From contig JADJOD010000014.1 in the NCBI GenBank assembly GCA_016713985.1, positions 1 through 64,000 on the forward strand: a stretch of DNA of 64,000 nt, given 5' to 3'. The stretch is from Lewinellaceae bacterium. GTDB lineage: Bacteria > Bacteroidota > Bacteroidia > Chitinophagales > Saprospiraceae. The translations under genes were made by a program, and so were the position numbers. The notes below the pieces were generated by a model, which saw only the letters and a program-made list of their open reading frames with translations, was not told the origin of the DNA and made no database searches. Positions 18,353-25,767 of the stretch are shown piece after piece. The stretch's first letter is position 1. Each line of letters opens with the position of its first letter.

Positions 18353-20266
18353 ATGTGGATTATCAAGGCATTACCTGCATTTTTTCTCGTACTGTCCTTT
18401 TCCTGTAAAAATATTGTGGGCAACCCGCACAGGGTAGCGATGCCGCCGCGTGTGGTGCCCGCCCAACACGGCGGCATGTATCTTGAACCCGCGAACTGGT
18501 GGGTGGGTATGAAACACAACCGGGTTGAAGTTATGTTTCATTACCCGGGCCTGGCTGCCTATCAGGTTCAATTAGGCAAATCGGAGGGAGTAAAACTTGT
18601 CGGCGTGGAAAAGGGCGACAGCCCCAATTACCTGTTTGTAACCCTCGCGATCAGCGCAAAAGCGCCGGCTCAAAAAGTGCCCGTTGTTTTTTCAGACGGC
18701 GCCCGCGCGGTTACGGCCGAGTTTCCACTTTTTCTCCGCGACCAACTTCCCAAAGCGCAGGGGCTGGACAGCCGGGACGTCATTTACCTCATTTACCCGG
18801 ACCGTTTTGCAAACGGCGACCCGGCCAACGACCGGATACCGGGCATGCACCAGGGACCCGACCGGGCCTCGCCTACCGGGCGTCACGGCGGCGACCTGCA
18901 AGGTATTGCCGACCACTTAGACTATCTGCAGGACCTCGGCGTCACCACGATCTGGCTCAACCCCGAACTCGAAAACGACCAGACACAGGATTCGTACCAC
19001 GGCTACGCCGCCACCGACCTGTATCGTGTGGACCGGCGTTTCGGCAGCAACCAGCAATTGCGCGACCTGGTGGCTCAGTGCCACCGCAAGGGCCTCAAAT
19101 TTATCCGCGATGCCGTACCCAACCACATCGGCGACCAGCACCGCTGGATGCGCGACCTGCCGATAAAGGATTGGGTCAATCCCTGGCCCGAAATGACCCG
19201 CACCAACTTCCGCGCCCCGACGGCCGTCGATCCCTATGCCTCGGAATACGACCGCAAACGATTTCACGACGGCTGGTTTGACGCGCGAATGCCCGACCTC
19301 AACCAGCGCAACCCACACGTAGCAACGTACCTGGTCCAGCAATCTATCTGGTGGATTGAGTTTGCCGGATTGGACGGTTTCCGTGTCGATTCCTACGCGT
19401 ACTCCGATCAGGCGTTTTGCAGCCGCTGGTGCCGCGAACTGCGGGAAGAATACCCGGACTTCGGGATGTTTGGCGAAGTATGGGACTACAACACCGTCGT
19501 TCAGGGCTTTTTTGCCGACGACCAGCCGATGCAACGCGCACAATTTGATTCCAATCTGCCGGGTGTGGTTGATTTTCAACTGTGTTTCGGCATCCGCGAA
19601 GCGCTTACCCGCGATCAGGGCTGGACGGAAGGTATCGCGCGGGTGTACTGCACGCTGGCGCAGGACTATTTTTACCGCGACCCTTTCCGCAACGTGGTGA
19701 TGCTCGATAACCACGATATGACGCGGTTCTGGACTTTTATCCGGGAAGATTTTAATAAATACCAAACCGGCCTCGTATTTCTTCTCACCACCCGGGGCAT
19801 TCCGTCCATTTATTACGGCACGGAAATCCTCGCCGGGGGCTCCAAAGACGTATCGGACGGCGATATCCGCCGGGATTTTCCGGGGGGCTGGCCGGGTGAT
19901 ACGATCAATAAATTTACGACCGAAGGCCGCACGGAACGGGAAAACGAAGCCTTCCGATTCCTCAAAACTCTCCTGCACTACCGCAAAACCACCCCGGCGC
20001 TGCAAACCGGCAAACTGATGCAATTTATACCGGAAGAGGGCGTATACGTTTACTTCCGCTACGATGCCGCCAAAACGGTGGTGATCGTGCTGAATACCTC
20101 GGATAAAGACGTCCGTATCCCCATTGCCCGGTTTGCCGAACGTATCAAAGGATTTTCCGGGGGCAAAGACGTGATCACAGGGGAAATATTGAACGACCTT
20201 TCCGGTCTGGAAGTGAGGCGGTATTCACCGATGGTGCTGGAGTTGATGCCTGATGAAGCCAAATAA
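18353..20266 (+). CDS. GH13 alpha-amylase/cyclomaltodextrinase-like lipoprotein
   Basis: The N-terminus MWIIKALPAFFLVLSFSC ends in a lipobox-like LSFSC, so surface or periplasmic attachment by lipid is likely. A ~100-residue N-terminal beta domain of the cyclomaltodextrinase type precedes the barrel. All four GH13 regions are seen: DAVPNH (about 252), GFRVDSYAY with nucleophile Asp near 345, FGEVWDYN with acid/base Glu near 375 and LDNHDMTRF near 454. The C-terminal beta domain closes the protein at 637 residues. It would cut alpha-1,4-glucans or cyclodextrins for the nearby MFS importer. SusG is its functional analogue in other Bacteroidota, but no SusC/D genes are present here. Confidence 0.9.
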   Translation: MWIIKALPAFFLVLSFSCKNIVGNPHRVAMPPRVVPAQHGGMYLEPANWWVGMKHNRVEVMFHYPGLAAYQVQLGKSEGVKLVGVEKGDSPNYLFVTLAISAKAPAQKVPVVFSDGARAVTAEFPLFLRDQLPKAQGLDSRDVIYLIYPDRFANGDPANDRIPGMHQGPDRASPTGRHGGDLQGIADHLDYLQDLGVTTIWLNPELENDQTQDSYHGYAATDLYRVDRRFGSNQQLRDLVAQCHRKGLKFIRDAVPNHIGDQHRWMRDLPIKDWVNPWPEMTRTNFRAPTAVDPYASEYDRKRFHDGWFDARMPDLNQRNPHVATYLVQQSIWWIEFAGLDGFRVDSYAYSDQAFCSRWCRELREEYPDFGMFGEVWDYNTVVQGFFADDQPMQRAQFDSNLPGVVDFQLCFGIREALTRDQGWTEGIARVYCTLAQDYFYRDPFRNVVMLDNHDMTRFWTFIREDFNKYQTGLVFLLTTRGIPSIYYGTEILAGGSKDVSDGDIRRDFPGGWPGDTINKFTTEGRTERENEAFRFLKTLLHYRKTTPALQTGKLMQFIPEEGVYVYFRYDAAKTVVIVLNTSDKDVRIPIARFAERIKGFSGGKDVITGEILNDLSGLEVRRYSPMVLELMPDEAK

Positions 20267-20635
20267 GCGGCAGTGATATGAGCAGCCTGACCGGTAGAAT
20301 AGATATATTTACCCGGGTGACAGGTTTGTCTTTTGATACCACGTTTACCCGTGCTGAATGGTTTGAAATTACAGCGTTATTGTCTGTTCGGTCATTAAGC
20401 TTATCCGACCTTTCAGATGCTAAAAAATCAGCCGGGCGCTCCAGGGATTTAGGTGATTTGGGGCATTTGATGTCGTCCTGAAAATATTCCCGATCCGGTC
20501 AATTCACTGCCTTACACCCCGTTTTGGTCGAGAAATAACCCGGCTCCGCAGCAAATTTCGCAATTATGTCAGGTCAAGGCGATCCCCGGCCACAGGCCCG
20601 GCGGACGCGATCCATGTACCATAAATATCCGTTTT
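20267..20635. other. Intergenic stretch without a convincing gene
   Basis: 369 bases between the GH13 and DUF2911 genes. A 67-codon open frame at 20278-20481 has no family resemblance and ordinary composition, so I do not call it. No clear terminator or -7 consensus was found. Confidence 0.5.
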
Positions 20636-21721
20636 ATGAAAAAAAACTTGTTCCTCCGTTTTATTCCCCTGCTGTGTGTCGTGTTGTTTTCCACGTCGGT
20701 ATGGGCACAGGTGAACACCCCGCGCGAGGCCAGTCCGGCCGCCCAGGTTACACAAACCATCGGAATTTCAACAATAAGTGTGGAATACTCCAGGCCCTCG
20801 GTAAAAGGCCGCGAGGTTTGGGGTGCGTTGGTGCCTTACGGGTACAACGTCCAGAATTTCGGGTCGCGCAAGGAAGCCCCGTGGCGGGCCGGCGCCAACG
20901 AAAACACCGTTATCGAGTTTTCTCACGACGTAAAAGTAGAAGGCCAGGCGGTTCCGGCGGGCCGTTACGGGTTGTTTTTTGTTATCCATAAAGACGATTC
21001 GGGCGAAGTGATCCTGTCCAAAGACAACCGCTCGTGGGGCAGCTTCTGGTACGATCCGGCACGGGATCAACTCCGGGCCAAAATCAGTTTGCGCGCAAAC
21101 CCGCATACCGAATTGTTGACCTACGATTTTATCAACCTCACAAAAAACGGCGCCGAACTGGTGCTCAACTGGGAAAAGAAGCAATTTCCCGTTAAGGTCG
21201 AGTTTGCAGTAGACGACATCGTGCTGGCCAATGCCACAGAACAACTGAAAGGAACGGCAGGCTTTAACTGGCTGGGTTACAACAGCGCGGCCGTGTACAC
21301 CCTCAAAAACAAAGTGGGCATGGACAAAGGCCTTGTCTGGGCCGACCAGGCAATCGCCCAGAACCCGGGTTTTGCCACCCTGAGTACCAAAGCGGATTTG
21401 CTCCGGCAAACGGGCAAAACCGCCGACTCGGAAGAAATCCGCAAAAAGGCCGTCGCCCTTGCCAACGAGGCCGAACTCAACCAGTACGGCTATCAACTGA
21501 TCAATGAAAAACAGATGGAAGAGGCAATTAAAATGCTGACACTCAACACGGAACGCCATCCGGAAAGCGCCAACGCCTGGGACAGCCTCGGAGAGGCCTA
21601 TGCCCTGAAAGGTGATAAGGATAACGCCGTCAAAAATTTCAAAAAATCGCTCAGCCTGAACCCGCCCGAGGCCGTGAAAGCCAACTCAGAGAAATACCTG
21701 AAACAATTGGGGGCGATGTAA
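20636..21721 (+). CDS. DUF2911 protein with C-terminal TPRs
   Basis: A signal peptide (LFLRFIPLLCVVLFSTSVWA) leads into a DUF2911 domain at about 30-180 (ISVEYSRPSVKGREVWGALV, VPAGRYGLFFVIHKD, YDFINLTKNGAELVLNWE), followed by TPR-like helices to residue 361. DUF2911 proteins are common secreted or periplasmic proteins of Bacteroidota with no known reaction. It converges on the BNR lipoprotein gene with a gap of only 25 bases. Confidence 0.88.
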   Translation: MKKNLFLRFIPLLCVVLFSTSVWAQVNTPREASPAAQVTQTIGISTISVEYSRPSVKGREVWGALVPYGYNVQNFGSRKEAPWRAGANENTVIEFSHDVKVEGQAVPAGRYGLFFVIHKDDSGEVILSKDNRSWGSFWYDPARDQLRAKISLRANPHTELLTYDFINLTKNGAELVLNWEKKQFPVKVEFAVDDIVLANATEQLKGTAGFNWLGYNSAAVYTLKNKVGMDKGLVWADQAIAQNPGFATLSTKADLLRQTGKTADSEEIRKKAVALANEAELNQYGYQLINEKQMEEAIKMLTLNTERHPESANAWDSLGEAYALKGDKDNAVKNFKKSLSLNPPEAVKANSEKYLKQLGAM

Positions 21722-21746
21722 GCAGGCAGGCAAACGGCGCGTTTTT

Positions 21747-22829
21747 TCAACACCCGCCAAATACCTTCAAGGCATAAATCACCTTGCCCGAAACAGTCAG
21801 GTTGAACACCCGCTCGCCGTCGGAGGCGAACACAGGCTCCCAGGTCTTTCCTTTATCGGAGGAACGGAAAATGCCGGTATCAAAACTGCAAAGCAGGTAT
21901 TCGCCCACCTGAACGATGTCGTAAACGTCCCGGACTTGTGAAAGACGTATATCCATATTGTACATACCCCCTATCGGCAAAGGGACCTTTTCCATACGTT
22001 GCCAGGATTTGCCACCGTCGGGTGAAACACGCAGCCTGTTGGTAATACCTTCGGGGCTGACCTTCGTGGGGTCTTTTGTGCCGAGAATGGCGACAAACTG
22101 ATCCTTCAGGAGCCCCACCTTTTTCACCAGAATGTTTTCGTCCAGCACAACATCCCAGTGTTCGCCGCCGTCGGTCGACCGCAGCACCCCTTCCATACCG
22201 TCGGCAATCAGTACATCGCCCGCAGTGACGATATTCAGGACCAAACCCTTGTCAAAGACCTGTTTCCAGGTTTGTCCGCCGTCGGCAGATTTAAAAATAC
22301 CGCTGTCGCTACCGACGAAAAGAGTTCCGCCCGGAGTTTCCAAAATGGTGCGTACCCCTTTTTCCTTCAGGGTAGTATGTATGGGCCCCCAGATGCCCGT
22401 GCCTGGAATTTCCTGAAAAAAACCGTTCTGGTAACTACAGAAATACAAACCCGATCGGCCGGGAGAGATGTTTGTGATTTCTTCCGTACTAAAAAAGTCT
22501 TTTTCCCAAACCGGTGTTACCGAGGTGCTGTTGCTGCGGTAGAATCCTCTTTCAGTGCCTAAAAGGACTTCGTCGCCGTTGGCAAAAATCCACCGGGCAG
22601 ACAATTTTTTGGGCAACCCGGCACTGATGTCCTGCCACGTCTGTCCGCCGTCGGTGGATTGAAACACAACTGCGGCGGACGATGACCGGTTTTTTTCAGA
22701 ATTTTCCTGCCTGCCCGTAGCGGATGGCGCAACGATGCCGGCGGCCAGTGACAGCGTTTTTTCCTGATCCTGCTGACAGGCGGCGAAGGATTGAAAAAAG
22801 AGCAATAAAGCGAGGATTCGGATTTGCAT
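21747..22829 (-). CDS. BNR-repeat lipoprotein (sialidase/VPS10-like propeller)
   Basis: The start at 22829 gives a short lipoprotein signal (MQIRILALLLFFQSFAAC) with Cys at 18. The body is a beta-propeller with repeated Asp-box motifs: STDGGQTWQDIS, SADGGQTWKQVF, STDGGEHWDVVL, SPDGGKSWQRME and SSDKGKTWEPVF. Asp boxes are structural, and no sialidase catalytic arginine triad is evident, so a binding or scaffold role is more likely than hydrolysis. An in-frame start 40 codons upstream exists but would bury the signal. Confidence 0.8.
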   Translation of the reverse strand: MQIRILALLLFFQSFAACQQDQEKTLSLAAGIVAPSATGRQENSEKNRSSSAAVVFQSTDGGQTWQDISAGLPKKLSARWIFANGDEVLLGTERGFYRSNSTSVTPVWEKDFFSTEEITNISPGRSGLYFCSYQNGFFQEIPGTGIWGPIHTTLKEKGVRTILETPGGTLFVGSDSGIFKSADGGQTWKQVFDKGLVLNIVTAGDVLIADGMEGVLRSTDGGEHWDVVLDENILVKKVGLLKDQFVAILGTKDPTKVSPEGITNRLRVSPDGGKSWQRMEKVPLPIGGMYNMDIRLSQVRDVYDIVQVGEYLLCSFDTGIFRSSDKGKTWEPVFASDGERVFNLTVSGKVIYALKVFGGC

Positions 22830-23067
22830 AACTTTGTCTGGTTGGTGAAACAATGCTGCAAAGATGCGGGCCGGCCGGCCCCGAATGTTTTTTTGAACGT
22901 AAAACAATGTAACGGATTTGTAAAAGGTGTTTTTGGATCGGATCGGCATCGCGCAATCATAACCGATCTTGTTCCATGCCGCCCGGCTGTTCGCGTGAAA
23001 CGGGTAGCCGGTTTTTGTTTTAAAAACAAAGCAATTTGTGTTATTATTGCCCTCAAAATGGCCGCTT

Positions 23068-23583
23068 ATGCTACCTGAAAACTATCTTTTCACCGAAGTC
23101 AAAAATCTCATCGTCAAAGCCAGGCACAGCGCGGCGCGGGCGGTCAACGCTGAATTGGTGCTGCTGTACTGGCAAATCGGGCAAACGATTCGCCACGAAA
23201 TTCTCCGCGGCCAACGTGCGGAATTCGGCAAACAGGTGGTGCGGACCTTGGCGGAACAACTCACAGTGGAGTTTGGTAGCAGTTTCAATGCCTCCAATTT
23301 GTGGCAGTTCGTTCAATTTGCCGAGTTGTTTCCGGACATTCAAATAGTTGACGCACTGCGTCAACTATTGAGTTGGTCACATATCCGTATTTTCCTCCGT
23401 TTAGAAGACGACCTGAAACGCCGTTTCTACATGGAAATGTGCCGCATCGAAGGATGGAGCACACGGCAATTGGAGGAGCGGATTGACTCCATGTTGTACG
23501 AGCGTACGGCCTTATCGCGCAAGCCGGAGGAGCACACGGCGATTGAGCGGGCGCGACGCAGCACGATGGCAAAAAAAGGATAA
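23068..23583 (+). CDS. DUF1016 N-terminal domain protein, truncated (YhcG-like)
   Basis: The 171 residues match the N-terminal half of YhcG/DUF1016 proteins: LIVKARHSAARAVNAELVLLYWQIG, FGSSFNASNLWQFVQFAELF, RQLLSWSHIRIFLRLED, then MLYERTALSRKPEE. In full-length members a PDDEXK nuclease-like domain follows at this point. Here the text changes to HTAIERARRSTMAKKG and stops, so the nuclease half is missing. No other frame continues it. Such genes are mobile and accessory, often near restriction or defence genes. The fragment sits at the edge of a small repeat-bounded island. Confidence 0.75.
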   Translation: MLPENYLFTEVKNLIVKARHSAARAVNAELVLLYWQIGQTIRHEILRGQRAEFGKQVVRTLAEQLTVEFGSSFNASNLWQFVQFAELFPDIQIVDALRQLLSWSHIRIFLRLEDDLKRRFYMEMCRIEGWSTRQLEERIDSMLYERTALSRKPEEHTAIERARRSTMAKKG

Positions 23584-23620
23584 ATGCAAAGCCCTGAATC
23601 CTGTTTTGTTTCTATTTTTC

Positions 23621-23670
23621 ACGCTTAAAATCAATTGGTTATGACACTTTCGGCGGCGGAGTGTTTTCAA
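23621..23670 (+). repeat. 50-bp direct repeat, left copy (carries a broken gene start)
   Basis: It matches 24583-24632 at 44 of 50 positions. It includes a 14-codon reading frame at 23641-23685 (MTLSAAECFQLKSY), which mirrors the N-terminus of the TPR protein that begins at the right copy (VALSAEEYFQIGLEKY). The left copy is thus a cut-off duplicate of that gene's 5' end. Confidence 0.85.
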
Positions 23671-23694
23671 CTGAAATCCTATTGAAAGCGAGAT

Positions 23695-24228
23695 ATGAAC
23701 AAATTTAACTTGGACGACTTGCCTGATTTGGTTCCGGCTTTTTCCGAACACCAAATGCTGTTTTATGCGGAAGCCTGCGCTATTGCATTGGAATCCCAAC
23801 AGCATTTATCGGGTGTCGTGTTTCAATTGGAGGGAGAATTTCATGACTGGGTACAGGTTCATTGGAGAAAAAAGCCTACAAAAACCGGGTTGACGGATTC
23901 ACGCGACCTGGCAGAGTTCGGCGCGATAGCTTTGGCTTTTTGCATTGTGACCAAATTTTCGGAGTATGATGTAGTCGAGCAATCGGTGCTCGGCAATGGT
24001 TTTGATTATTGGCTGGGTTACACAGAAACCGCCCCGAAACACAATCCTGACAACTTTTTGAACGCCCGTTTGGAAGTGTCCGGCATTTTGAAAGGGAGCA
24101 ATCGTGATGTTGCGGCTCGCCTGCGGCAAAAAATCCGGCAAACGGGCGTGTCAGACTATTTGAATATCCCAGCAATCATTGTGATTGTTGAATTTTCAAA
24201 ACCAATATCCGTTACCTTTGTAAAATGA
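23695..24228 (+). CDS. Conserved protein of unknown function, first gene of a two-gene module
   Basis: A 177-residue soluble protein without signal or membrane span. Visible features are LDDLPDLVPAFSEHQMLFY at the start, a central acidic/aromatic stretch (EFHDWVQVHWRKK), the segment GNGFDYWLGYTE, the phrase NARLEVSGILKG and an end of the form VIVEFSKPISVTF. I recall proteins with this GFDYWLG...ARLEVSGI pattern as widespread accessory genes of unknown role, for example in cyanobacteria, usually followed by the same partner. The stop overlaps the start of the next gene (ATGA), so the two are translationally coupled. A toxin/antidote or defence role is only a guess. Confidence 0.7.
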   Translation: MNKFNLDDLPDLVPAFSEHQMLFYAEACAIALESQQHLSGVVFQLEGEFHDWVQVHWRKKPTKTGLTDSRDLAEFGAIALAFCIVTKFSEYDVVEQSVLGNGFDYWLGYTETAPKHNPDNFLNARLEVSGILKGSNRDVAARLRQKIRQTGVSDYLNIPAIIVIVEFSKPISVTFVK

Positions 24229-24566
24229 ACCAAGTACAAGCATTACATCGGGAAGCAATGGCACTCGCCCACGAAGCGTTCTCCGCGCAGCGCGATGGCA
24301 ATTTCCAGCAATACTTGGAACTGAGCAAACAAGCCTTTGAGAAGGAAAAAGCAGCGGCTTGGCTGCTGTTCGACAAATTCGACGTTGAGCCGACCCGCTC
24401 TGTCCTCTTCCGCAGTGCTGCACAACTCGCCTTCAACTGCGGCCTTATGCGCGACACCGAACAACTCGTGGCCGCCGCCCTCGTCGGCAATCCGCCCGCC
24501 GAAATTATGCGCGAGTTGCGCCAACTCTCGAAAAGTGTGCTGTCGGCTTTTGAGCAGGTGGCGTGA
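24225..24566 (+). CDS. Small helical partner protein, second gene of the module
   Basis: A 113-residue all-helical protein: LHREAMALAHEAFSAQRDG opens it, a Glu/Ala-rich helix follows (KQAFEKEKAAAWLLFDKF), then PTRSVLFRSAAQLAFNCG and a final helix. The spacing suggests two or three TPR-like helix pairs. It overlaps the previous stop codon by four bases, which implies that the two products are made together and probably interact. No catalytic motif is seen. The function is unknown. Confidence 0.68.
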   Translation: MNQVQALHREAMALAHEAFSAQRDGNFQQYLELSKQAFEKEKAAAWLLFDKFDVEPTRSVLFRSAAQLAFNCGLMRDTEQLVAAALVGNPPAEIMRELRQLSKSVLSAFEQVA

Positions 24567-24582
24567 AAAGCCTTTTCCATAA

Positions 24583-24632
24583 ACGCTTAAAATCAATTGA
24601 TTGTGGCACTTTCTGCGGAGGAGTATTTTCAA
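24583..24632 (+). repeat. 50-bp direct repeat, right copy
   Basis: Pairs with 23621-23670 and overlaps the start of the TPR gene. Its first part, CTTAAAATCAATTG, recurs in a weaker form (CTTAAAATCAAGTG) at about 25636, just after the TPR gene. The motif thus follows each of the three stop codons at 23583, 24566 and 25619. Confidence 0.8.
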
Positions 24633-25619
24633 ATAGGGCTTGAAAAATATGACCAAGGCCTTTTAGAAGAGGCCATCGCAGATTGGACAGAGGCTATTCG
24701 CCTCGACCCGAACGATGCGGTGGCGTACATGAATCGCGGCGCAGCCAGGTCGGAGTTGGGAGATAAGCAGGGTGCGATATTGGACTATGACGAGGCCATC
24801 GAACTCAACTCGAACTACACTTTGGCGTATACCAATCGCGGCGCAGCCAAGGCAGAGTTGGGAGATAAGCAGGGTGCGATATTGGACTATGACAAGGCCA
24901 TCGAACTCGACCCGAACCTTGCTTTGGCGTATGGCAATCGCGGCCTTGTGTTTGAAGAAATTGGAGAAATATTCGAAGCACAACTCGATTTCAGGCGATT
25001 TCTTTATCTTACAAACAAAGTTGATTTTTTTAGAGCCGCTCGATTTGTTTTTCCCTATTTCTCCACCTACCCCGCCCCCTACCTCCTCCACCGCAGCCTC
25101 CAAAAATTCACCGGCGATTTCGAGCAATTCAACACCGTCCACCCCATCGTGGACGCCACCCGGCAGCAGTGCCGCCCATGGAAAGTCTGGGAGGAATGGC
25201 GCAGGCTGACGGGCAGCGAAAAACACGAAGCACTGGCGCACTACCACGCGCTGGCGCTTGTGAATCACTACATGGGCGACTGCATCGAAGCCTTCCGCAT
25301 TTACGATGAAGTGCTCGACAATGAGGCCAAAGTAGGTGTGCCGCTCAACTTTTTGGGGCAATTATTGACAGCGGCTGGCGCTGGCGCGGCGGTCAAATTG
25401 TTTGGCAATTTTTGGGTCGCCCGGCATCGCGAAGACTTAATAAATATGGACGAATACTCCGTTTCGGCCAAGCAACTGACAGCAGCACCGGATGATTTTG
25501 ATTTGTTCGTTGACAACTTCCTGCGTTTTATGAGTTACCAACGCGAGACGCTCGGAGAAGAAAAGTTTGAAGAACGGTATCCGCTGGAGGGTTTTGAAGA
25601 TTGGAAACGGAAGTGGTAG
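24603..25619 (+). CDS. TPR-repeat protein with an unassigned C-terminal domain
   Basis: Three TPRs fill residues 1-110. The second and third are nearly identical at DNA level over about 100 bases (AELGDKQGAILDYDKAIEL type), a recent unit duplication. The remaining ~220 residues (RAARFVFPYFSTYPAPYLLH, MGDCIEAFRIYDEVLDNE, EERYPLEGFEDWKRKW) are helical and unrecognised. GTG at 24603 is chosen because the matching position in the left repeat copy is ATG; TTG at 24597 is also possible. It follows the two-gene module and shares its boundary repeat. Confidence 0.75.
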   Translation: MALSAEEYFQIGLEKYDQGLLEEAIADWTEAIRLDPNDAVAYMNRGAARSELGDKQGAILDYDEAIELNSNYTLAYTNRGAAKAELGDKQGAILDYDKAIELDPNLALAYGNRGLVFEEIGEIFEAQLDFRRFLYLTNKVDFFRAARFVFPYFSTYPAPYLLHRSLQKFTGDFEQFNTVHPIVDATRQQCRPWKVWEEWRRLTGSEKHEALAHYHALALVNHYMGDCIEAFRIYDEVLDNEAKVGVPLNFLGQLLTAAGAGAAVKLFGNFWVARHREDLINMDEYSVSAKQLTAAPDDFDLFVDNFLRFMSYQRETLGEEKFEERYPLEGFEDWKRKW

Positions 25620-25767
25620 GCCTGCGACGACAAGCCTTAAAATCAAGTGGGTGAAACCGGGAAACGCGGGGAGCGGCAAAAGCCATCCGATTTCACCCCC
25701 AAAAACGCCCCTTGCAAATTCATTATTTTTTTAATTTTAGGCTCGTTTACCAAACACAACAAACAAG

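Noticed and set aside
20278..20481. 67-codon gene between amylase and DUF2911 genes
   Set aside because: No start signal, no hydrophobic or domain pattern and no relatives that I recognise.
21747..22829. Active sialidase
   Set aside because: Only Asp-box propeller motifs are visible; the catalytic arginines and nucleophile Tyr/Glu set are not recognisable.
23621..25650. Integron cassette array
   Set aside because: The recurring word lacks attC core sites and inverted arms, and no integrase is present; only the direct-repeat observation is kept.
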